Assembly (NCBI GenBank): GCA_949531795.1
Contig: CATIQX010000047.1
Span: 1 to 21,332 of the forward strand
DNA length: 21,332 nt
Direction of reading: 5' to 3'
Origin: Cryomorphaceae bacterium
GTDB taxonomy: Bacteria > Bacteroidota > Bacteroidia > Flavobacteriales > BACL11
This document shows, piece after piece, positions 15,642 to 21,332 of this stretch. How positions within the stretch are numbered: the first letter of the stretch is position 1; each line of letters opens with the position of its first letter. The notes under the pieces were generated by a model. That model saw only the letters and a list, made by a program, of their open reading frames with translations. It did no database searches and was not told the DNA's origin. A program made the position numbers and the translations under genes.

Positions 15642-16604
15642 TTATTTAAGGTGTATATATGTGAAAAGGGGGATAGATAATATGCCTGCTATCATAATAA
15701 TTTTACTAAGTTGGCTAATAAAGTAAAAGTCTTTCTTTACTTTAGAATTATAAATTTTAAAACCTAAAAATAAGAATAGGAGTTGAATAAAAATGACATA
15801 TATAATAGCCATTTTATTTATACCCCAAATAGAAATATCAAATTCAAATTTACTTTTAGCTATACTGTATTGAAAGTATTGAAAATAAGCAATTCCTAAG
15901 AAAGTGAAAATTGTAAAAATTAGTGAAACCCATTTTGTTTTTTCAATTCCGTAAGTTATTGCTAGTGTTTTTGCTTGTATTTTTTTATCTCCTTCCATAT
16001 CTTCTAAATCTTTTATTATTTCACGAATAAATGTGGTGATAAAAGCAAAAGCAGTATAAAATAAGATGATTTTAAAAATCATCATTTCTCCATTATTTTT
16101 ATTTATTCCATTTGAAATTATATCAAACAAAGCAACATTGAAAATGCTAAGTGCAGTTAATAATGAAACTTGTAGGTTGCCAAGAAGAAAAGAAGTTTTC
16201 ATGCGCTTTGAATAGGTCCAAAGACTAAAAATACAATAAACAAAAACTAAACTATAATATGGTTGTTTGACAATATATGCAATATAAATACCTAACCCTA
16301 AACCTAAAAAATTAAAAATAATATACCATCTAATAGCATTTCTTGATGTTATTAATTTACCAATAATTCTGCTTTCTTCTTTATTTACTTTATCTGTTTT
16401 TACGTCATAGATATCATTGATAATGTAACCTGATGCAGTAATGAATATAGTGGAGAGAACTAAAAGGTAAAACTGGTTGTCAGAAAGCATGAAATTCTCT
16501 ACAAAAGGATTAATTAAACTAAACTTGACTAGAAATTGTGTAAGGGCAACAATTATTAAATTCTTTAATCTAATTAATTTTAAAAAAGAAATTATTTTAC
16601 TCAT
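15642..16604 (-). CDS. UbiA family prenyltransferase (possible geranylgeranylglycerol-phosphate geranylgeranyltransferase)
   Basis: This 320-residue integral membrane protein has about eight to nine helices. The two Asp-rich motifs of UbiA enzymes are intact: NDIYDVKTD at 63-71 (Asp64, Asp67, Asp71) and REIIKDLEDMEGD at 194-206 (Asp199, Asp202, Asp206), which bind Mg and the prenyl diphosphate. UbiA enzymes move a prenyl chain onto an acceptor such as 4-hydroxybenzoate, DHNA, protohaem or geranylgeranylglyceryl phosphate. Homologues in this phylum and context are commonly labelled with the last activity; the acceptor here is not proven. Menaquinone (MenA) is the main alternative. Its start overlaps the upstream DUF2520 gene by eight bases, and maf follows with no gap. 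Confidence 0.88.
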   Translation of the reverse strand: MSKIISFLKLIRLKNLIIVALTQFLVKFSLINPFVENFMLSDNQFYLLVLSTIFITASGYIINDIYDVKTDKVNKEESRIIGKLITSRNAIRWYIIFNFLGLGLGIYIAYIVKQPYYSLVFVYCIFSLWTYSKRMKTSFLLGNLQVSLLTALSIFNVALFDIISNGINKNNGEMMIFKIILFYTAFAFITTFIREIIKDLEDMEGDKKIQAKTLAITYGIEKTKWVSLIFTIFTFLGIAYFQYFQYSIAKSKFEFDISIWGINKMAIIYVIFIQLLFLFLGFKIYNSKVKKDFYFISQLSKIIMIAGILSIPLFTYIHLK

Positions 16605-17352
16605 GGAATTTCATAATATTGGCGCTAATTTTTTGATATAGTTCTCTAATTTCTTTTTCTTTAATTGTATCTATATGTTCTTGAATTATATCTTTATCAT
16701 TTCTTTTTGCCGGACCTGTTTGTACTTCTTTAGGCTTATTTTTTTCAAGGTTAGTAATAGTGTTTTTTATTAGAGGTAATAAAATTTTAAAATCAATGTC
16801 GTTTTTTTCTAGCAATTCATCAGCAAGACTATACATGTGATTGCTAAAATTACAAGCAAATACAGCAGCAATATGTAATTTTTTTCTCTGTTGAGAATTC
16901 ATTTTAACTACATTGTTGGAAAGTGTTTTTGCGATTTTAATTAGTTGATTTTCAAATTCCAATGAATTTCCTTCTATACAAAATGGAATTTCTGAAATAT
17001 TTAGATCAACTTCTTTATTGAAAGTTTGTAAAGGGTAAAATACTCCGTAGTTAGAAAATTTTTCTTTAAATACATTTAATCTAACACTTCCAGAAGTATG
17101 AACTATTGCAGTGTTTTTGATTTGTGATAATACACTTGAAATTGCATCATCATTTACGCTTACAATTATTAAGTCTGCAGATTTTAATTTAGTTAAATCA
17201 TTTGTGAAATGAGTATCTAATTTTTTAGCTAGTGCTTTTGCATTTTTTATGCTTTTACTGTATACTTGTAATATAGCAAAATTGCTATTTTTTAATGCAA
17301 TACCTAAGTGTGTAGCGACATTTCCTGAACCTAATAAAATTATATTTTTCAT
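16597..17352 (-). CDS. Rossmann-fold / DUF2520 protein (F420-NADP oxidoreductase-like)
   Basis: This 251-residue soluble protein begins with a dinucleotide-binding loop, LLGSGNVATHLG at 6-17. A Rossmann segment follows, then VHTSGS at 84-89 and GVFYPLQTF at 103-111, hallmark blocks of the Rossmann-like/DUF2520 family. The all-helical C-terminal half has FACNFSNHMYSLADELL and QTGPAKRNDKDII (211-223), also typical. The fold resembles ProC and F420-dependent NADP reductases, so an NAD(P)-dependent reduction is plausible, but no substrate is established. It is the first gene of the operon leading to ubiA, maf, wza and wzc. A promoter box lies 17 bases upstream of its ATG, divergent to ccsBA. Confidence 0.88.
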   Translation of the reverse strand: MKNIILLGSGNVATHLGIALKNSNFAILQVYSKSIKNAKALAKKLDTHFTNDLTKLKSADLIIVSVNDDAISSVLSQIKNTAIVHTSGSVRLNVFKEKFSNYGVFYPLQTFNKEVDLNISEIPFCIEGNSLEFENQLIKIAKTLSNNVVKMNSQQRKKLHIAAVFACNFSNHMYSLADELLEKNDIDFKILLPLIKNTITNLEKNKPKEVQTGPAKRNDKDIIQEHIDTIKEKEIRELYQKISANIMKFHE

Positions 17353-17369
17353 TTCAAATTATTTCAATA

Positions 17370-17377
17370 CAAACTTA
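17370..17377 (-). promoter_or_regulatory. Bacteroidota-type -7 promoter box for the DUF2520-ubiA-maf operon
   Basis: The minus strand reads TAAGTTTG, an exact TAnnTTTG match, 17 bases before the ATG at 17352. It sits 12 bases from the opposing ccsBA box in the 61-base divergent gap, so the two promoters share their upstream DNA and could interfere with each other. Confidence 0.6.
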
Positions 17378-17388
17378 ATAATAATTCG

Positions 17389-17396
17389 TAATTTTG
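17389..17396 (+). promoter_or_regulatory. Bacteroidota-type -7 promoter box for ccsBA
   Basis: The plus strand reads TAATTTTG, an exact TAnnTTTG match, ending 17 bases before the ATG at 17414. It supports that ATG over the internal Met12 and Met15 codons. No clear TTTG -33 element is present; a TTTC lies at 17362-17365. Confidence 0.6.
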
Positions 17397-17413
17397 CATT
17401 ATAAATTTTACAT

Positions 17414-20400
17414 ATGATAATCAGATTAATAAAGTTTCTTTCTTCCATGCAATTAATGAGTATGCTGATCTTATTATTTGCTTTTTCAATTGGCTATGCA
17501 ACCTTTATTGAAAACGATTTTGGAAGAACATCAGCAAAGGCATTAATTTACAATGCTTGGTGGTTCGAAATGATATTAGTCCTACTTACGTATAGCTTGA
17601 TAAATAATGTCATTAAGCATAGGTTATTTCGAATAGAAAAGATTGCCTCACTTACTTTTCATTTGTCTTTTATTCTCATTCTGATTGGATCTGGAATTAC
17701 TCGTTATATTTCTTATGAAGGTATGATGCACATTCGTGAGGGAGAAAGTACAAATCAGTTTATTTCTGATGACACCTTTTTTCAAATCCATATTAATGAT
17801 AAAGTTCATCAACTCAATCATGATGAAAAATTGTATTTATCAGGAATTACAAATAATAATTTTTCTTTGAAATTAGATTTTAAAGATTATGATATTAAAA
17901 TTGAAGGTGTGGAATTTTTACCTAATGTAAAGGATTCACTATTTACAAATGTTGCTCTAGGAAATAATATGTTACATATTGTTGTTCCTGGAGATAATGG
18001 CATGCAATCTGAATATTTAAATGACAAAGAACAAAGAGTAATTAAGGGGGAGGTATTTACCTTTAATAACCCTACTGAAGGAGCAATAAATTTGAGTTAT
18101 GGCAAAGGTGATTTAATATTTTGTAGCTCTCCATACCCTGTTACAACTATGAGTATGGACACTAGAGAAACCAAGAATTATGATGACTTAAATGATTTTA
18201 CTTTAAATAGAAGAACTTTGCATACAGCTAATGGTTTAAATTTTGTATTAAAAGAAGTGTTAGAAAGCGCTAAATTGATGCCAATAAGTCCATCTAATGT
18301 TATGAATGATGGAGCTGAGGATGCTTTAATTGTGAAAATTAATGCTGATGGAGAAGAAAAGATAATTACTCTATATGGGGGTAAAGGGTATCAAGGAGAT
18401 AATGAAGTATTTGCTATAAATAATTTAAATTTTAAGCTGTCCTATGGTTCTAAATATTACTCGGTTCCTTTCGATGTCAAGCTGCGTGATTTTCAGTTGG
18501 ACAGATATGCAGGATCTATGAGTCCATCTTCATATGCTGCTGAAATTAGTGTTTTAGAAAATGATTCTGAATCTCAACATAGAATTTTTATGAATAATGT
18601 ATTGCAGCATGGTGGCTTTCGTTTGTTTCAATCTTCTTATGATAAAGATGAAAAAGGAACAATCCTTTCAGTAAATCATGATTGGTGGGGTACGCTTGTT
18701 ACATATATAGGGTACGGGTTAATGGCTTTGGGAATGATATTGGTTTTTCTTACTAAAAAGACTAGGTTCAATGCTTTATCTAAAAAATTAAATAAGCTAA
18801 AAAATAAATTGGTTATTCTTTTTATTCCATTATTCTTTTCACTTTCTGCACAAGCAGGCGAGGTGATTAATGCAGATCATGCTGCTCGATTTGAAAGTTT
18901 AGTGGTACAGGATAATGGAGGTAGGTTAAAGCCTGCCCATACTCTATGTTCTGAGTTCTTAAGAAAAATATATGGTAAGGATAGGTTTATTAATTTATCA
19001 GCTACGCAGGTAATTCTAGGCATGATGAATGACCCTGTTACTTGGGGTAAAAAAGATTTAGTGAAAATTTCACATCCAAAAGTAAGAGCTTTACTCGGAT
19101 CTACTGATTTAAAATCAAAATATATTAGAACTTCTTTTAATAGTTTTTTTGAAGAAAATGGGAATTACCTTTTAGCAAAATTAGTTGAGGATTCATATGC
19201 TAAATTGCCTGCAAAACGCTCGGAATATGAAAAGGAAATTATTAAGGTAGATGAAAGAGTAAATATTTGTTTTGCTGTTTTTAGTGGTGGAATATTTAGA
19301 TTTTTTCCTTTAGCTAGCGATTCTAATAATTCTTGGCTTCCTTATACTGAACATTCCAAGTTTTCACAAAATGATTCTCTTTTTGTTGCTAATATTATAC
19401 CAATGTATTTTAGGTCGGTAACTAGTGCCTTAAATGATAGTAGTTGGGCTTCTGCTGACAGTATTGTAGGTTATATTAGTAAATTTCAAAATCGATATGG
19501 AGCTGAGGTAATGCCTGCTGAATCTAAGGTGAAGTTAGAAATAACCTATAACAAGTTAGGATTGTTTTCAAAACTATTTATGTATTACAGTTTGGTGGGG
19601 TTAGTTTTACTCATTTTGCTTATTGTGCAATTATTTAAAAATACAAAATTTGTTCGTATTCTAGTTACAGCTTTTAAATGGTTAATTATTTTAGGATTTT
19701 TAGCGCATACATGTGGATTAATTATGAGATGGATTATTTCTGAACATGCACCTTGGAGTAATGGATATGAGTCAATGATTTATATTGCATGGGCAACAAT
19801 ATTTGCAGGCTTAATTTTTAGTAGAAGGTCTTTGCTTTCTCTGGCTGCTACAGCTATTGTTTCTGCAATGATATTAATGGTTGCTCATTTAAACTGGCTT
19901 GATCCTGAAATAACAAATTTAGTTCCTGTGTTGAAATCTTATTGGTTGATGATACATGTAGCGATTATTGTGGCTAGTTATGGCTTTCTAGCTTTGGGAG
20001 CAATTCTAGGCTTTATTGCTTTGGGGCTTATTATTTTTACCACTAAATCTAACAAGATAAAATTAAAGGATACATTAACGGAATTAACGATTATAAATGA
20101 AAAAACATTAGAAGTTGGTTTATTTATGCTTACAATTGGAACCTTCTTAGGTGGTGTTTGGGCAAATGAATCTTGGGGTAGATATTGGGGATGGGATCCT
20201 AAGGAGACTTGGGCTTTAGCAAGTATACTGGTTTATGCTTTTGTATTGCATATGCGTTTTATTCCATCATTAAAAAGTAAGTATGTTTTTAGTGTTGCTT
20301 CTTTGGTAGCTATATGGGCTATTATTATGACATATTTTGGAGTTAATTATTATTTATCAGGCTTACATTCTTATGCAGCTGGTGACCCTATGCCTATCCC

Positions 20401-20479
20401 TGTTTTTGTGTATTACTTGGTGGCTGTAACTATTATTACTTCAATTATTGCTAAATTTAATTATAAAAAACATTATTAA
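17414..20479 (+). CDS. ccsBA: Cytochrome c biogenesis fusion protein CcsBA (ResB-CcsA)
   Basis: This 1021-residue membrane protein fuses ResB (CcsB) and CcsA, the system II synthetase that carries haem across the inner membrane and attaches it to CxxCH apocytochromes. The ResB part has helices at about 14-31, 50-66 and 76-97, with transmembrane His83, a large periplasmic domain and a helix at 424-446. A second hydrophobic segment (464-479) precedes a periplasmic linker of about 230 residues holding GGRLKPAHTL at 502-511. The CcsA part starts near 720 and contains the haem-binding WWD block, ESWGRYWGWDPKETWA at 919-934. Candidate axial histidines are His848 and His985 (periplasmic, flanking WWD) and His946 (membrane). 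His765 is a further conserved-looking residue. All expected ligands are present. Its stop overlaps the bshB1 start by one base. Confidence 0.95.
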   Translation: MIIRLIKFLSSMQLMSMLILLFAFSIGYATFIENDFGRTSAKALIYNAWWFEMILVLLTYSLINNVIKHRLFRIEKIASLTFHLSFILILIGSGITRYISYEGMMHIREGESTNQFISDDTFFQIHINDKVHQLNHDEKLYLSGITNNNFSLKLDFKDYDIKIEGVEFLPNVKDSLFTNVALGNNMLHIVVPGDNGMQSEYLNDKEQRVIKGEVFTFNNPTEGAINLSYGKGDLIFCSSPYPVTTMSMDTRETKNYDDLNDFTLNRRTLHTANGLNFVLKEVLESAKLMPISPSNVMNDGAEDALIVKINADGEEKIITLYGGKGYQGDNEVFAINNLNFKLSYGSKYYSVPFDVKLRDFQLDRYAGSMSPSSYAAEISVLENDSESQHRIFMNNVLQHGGFRLFQSSYDKDEKGTILSVNHDWWGTLVTYIGYGLMALGMILVFLTKKTRFNALSKKLNKLKNKLVILFIPLFFSLSAQAGEVINADHAARFESLVVQDNGGRLKPAHTLCSEFLRKIYGKDRFINLSATQVILGMMNDPVTWGKKDLVKISHPKVRALLGSTDLKSKYIRTSFNSFFEENGNYLLAKLVEDSYAKLPAKRSEYEKEIIKVDERVNICFAVFSGGIFRFFPLASDSNNSWLPYTEHSKFSQNDSLFVANIIPMYFRSVTSALNDSSWASADSIVGYISKFQNRYGAEVMPAESKVKLEITYNKLGLFSKLFMYYSLVGLVLLILLIVQLFKNTKFVRILVTAFKWLIILGFLAHTCGLIMRWIISEHAPWSNGYESMIYIAWATIFAGLIFSRRSLLSLAATAIVSAMILMVAHLNWLDPEITNLVPVLKSYWLMIHVAIIVASYGFLALGAILGFIALGLIIFTTKSNKIKLKDTLTELTIINEKTLEVGLFMLTIGTFLGGVWANESWGRYWGWDPKETWALASILVYAFVLHMRFIPSLKSKYVFSVASLVAIWAIIMTYFGVNYYLSGLHSYAAGDPMPIPVFVYYLVAVTIITSIIAKFNYKKHY

Positions 20480-21180
20480 TGAAATTAGATATTTTAGTTT
20501 TTGGAGCTCATCCAGATGATGTTGAATTAGGTTGTGGTGGTACTTTAATTAAGGAAATTAAGGCTGGCAAGAAAGTTGGAATTATTGATTTGACTAGGGG
20601 CGAACTAGGAACTAGAGGGACTGTTGATACTAGAAATTCTGAAACTAAATTAGCGTCTGAAATTATGGGTGTTATTGTTCGCGAAAATATGGATTTTAAA
20701 GATGGATTTTTTAAAGATGATGAGGTTCACAAATTAGCTTTAATTAAAAAGATAAGAAAGTATAAGCCTGAAATTGTAATTACAAATGCAGTTTCTGATC
20801 GTCATCCAGATCATGGTAGAGGTGCTGAGATTACAGTTGATGCTTGTTTTTTAGCAGGACTTGAAAAGATAGAAACAGGGCAGAAGATATGGCGACCTAG
20901 AGCTATTTATCATTATATACAATTTAATTATTTAACACCAGATGTAGTAGTTGATATTTCTGCAGAAATGGAAGTTAAGTTAAAAGCAGTAAAAGCTTAT
21001 AGTACTCAGTTTTTCAATCCAGAAAGTAATGAAAACGAAACAATTATTTCCTCTCAAGGTTTTTTGGAAAGTATAAGCTACAGAGCACAAGATTTAGGAA
21101 GACAATCGAATTGCGAATATGCTGAAGGGTTCTTAGCTCATCAATTGCCAAAGGTTAATACTTTATTTGACTTTAAGTAG
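20479..21180 (+). CDS. bshB1: Bacillithiol biosynthesis deacetylase BshB1
   Basis: This 233-residue PIG-L/LmbE-family deacetylase is predicted to remove the acetyl group from N-acetylglucosaminyl-malate, giving GlcN-malate in bacillithiol synthesis in the cytoplasm. Zinc-site residues are visible: AHPDD at 10-14 (His11, Asp14) and RHPDHGRGAE at 108-117 (His112). LTRGELGTRGT at 38-48 and the C-terminal GRQSNCEYAEGF are characteristic of BshB1 rather than other LmbE proteins. The length matches the family. The ATG shares one base with the ccsBA stop (TAATG), implying coupled translation. bshA and bshC are not in the window. The assignment is strong by motif pattern, though mycothiol-type or unrelated LmbE deacetylases share the zinc motif. 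Confidence 0.93.
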   Translation: MKLDILVFGAHPDDVELGCGGTLIKEIKAGKKVGIIDLTRGELGTRGTVDTRNSETKLASEIMGVIVRENMDFKDGFFKDDEVHKLALIKKIRKYKPEIVITNAVSDRHPDHGRGAEITVDACFLAGLEKIETGQKIWRPRAIYHYIQFNYLTPDVVVDISAEMEVKLKAVKAYSTQFFNPESNENETIISSQGFLESISYRAQDLGRQSNCEYAEGFLAHQLPKVNTLFDFK

Positions 21181-21200
21181 GTTTTAAAAAATTTAAGCAC

Positions 21201-21232
21201 AAAAAAAGCCGAGCATCTGCTCGGCTTTTTTT
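21201..21232. terminator. Strong bidirectional intrinsic terminator after bshB1
   Basis: A perfect palindrome has arms of seven A plus GCCGAGC and GCTCGGC plus seven T around a four-base ATCT loop (215-218 of the last kilobase). The T run follows the GC-rich stem on both strands, so it can end bshB1 and the convergent secreted-protein gene alike. It begins 20 bases after the bshB1 stop. Confidence 0.93.
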
Positions 21233-21246
21233 ATATTATTTAAATC

Positions 21247-21332
21247 TTATTTAGTTTTAAATATTTTCTTTCCATCAATAATATAAATCCCTTTTGGAAG
21301 GTCTGCAAATTCTGATTTCCATTCTCTTCCTA
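21247..21332 (-). CDS. 3' end of a T9SS-secreted protein gene (type A sorting domain)
   Basis: The minus strand is open from the window edge to a TAA at 21247-21249, giving 28 codons. The encoded end reads GREWKSEFADLPKGIYIIDG, followed by KKIFKTK and the stop. The LPKGIYI-x(2)-G-KKIFK pattern matches the last strands of the type IX secretion C-terminal sorting domain (type A), in which a conserved Gly-Ile/Val-Tyr stretch is followed by a Gly and a basic tail. Proteins with this tail cross the outer membrane through the T9SS of Bacteroidota and are attached to the surface or released. The passenger domain lies outside the window, so the protein's job is unknown. Confidence 0.82.
   Translation of the reverse strand, partial: GREWKSEFADLPKGIYIIDGKKIFKTK

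Noticed and set aside
1..21332. A defence system, CRISPR array, phage or novel multi-gene system
   Set aside because: No array repeats, nucleases, integrases, toxins or phage proteins were seen on either strand; nearly all sequence is accounted for by recognisable chromosomal genes.

Overview
The window is chromosomal DNA from a low-GC member of the Bacteroidota, most likely a flavobacterium-like lineage. Several signs agree. There is a type IX secretion (T9SS) sorting tail at the right edge, a bacillithiol-type deacetylase (bshB1), a five-repeat DUF349 protein, a ResB-CcsA fusion, a bacterial phosphosulfolactate synthase homologue and a UbiA/DUF2520/Maf cluster. Start codons have A/T-rich leaders without clear Shine-Dalgarno sequences, and the intergenic gaps carry the Bacteroidota -7 promoter box TAnnTTTG. 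Genes are tightly packed, with many junctions of 0 to 3 bases, and no gene-free stretch exceeds about 100 bases. No RNA genes, CRISPR arrays, insertion sequences or phage genes were seen.

Layout. Positions 1-150 hold the end of a cold-shock protein gene, closed by a bidirectional terminator. Positions 200-6417 hold a five-gene minus-strand operon, in transcription order: phosphosulfolactate synthase homologue, DUF368 polyprenyl-phosphate transporter, aroE, DUF349 repeat protein, uvrB. A divergent promoter region (6418-6502) separates it from a plus-strand pair, glmM and a cysteine desulfurase (6503-9015). A minus-strand NhaC antiporter and a Cys/Met-metabolism PLP enzyme follow (9026-11745). 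Next comes a second minus-strand operon, read from 17352 down to 11841: DUF2520 protein, UbiA prenyltransferase, Maf, a Wza-like exporter lipoprotein and a Wzc-like tyrosine kinase. A second divergent promoter region (17353-17413) leads to plus-strand ccsBA and bshB1, ending at a strong bidirectional terminator. The 3' end of a T9SS-secreted protein gene lies at the right edge.

How the genes fit together. Most are housekeeping. Cell-envelope supply is represented by glmM (UDP-GlcNAc precursor), the DUF368 carrier-lipid transporter and the Wza/Wzc export pair. Thiol and sulfur chemistry is represented by the cysteine desulfurase, the PLP lyase, bshB1, the cytochrome c haem-ligation protein and the sulfonate-forming synthase homologue. 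That shared theme may be coincidence.

I found no convincing wholly new system. The points most worth following are the phosphosulfolactate synthase homologue in an envelope/DNA-repair operon, the UbiA enzyme that may make an archaeal-like ether lipid, the slippage-prone Tyr-Gly repeat tail of an isolated Wzc kinase with an altered Walker A' motif, and five promoter boxes placed 16-19 bases before start codons, implying very short leaders.
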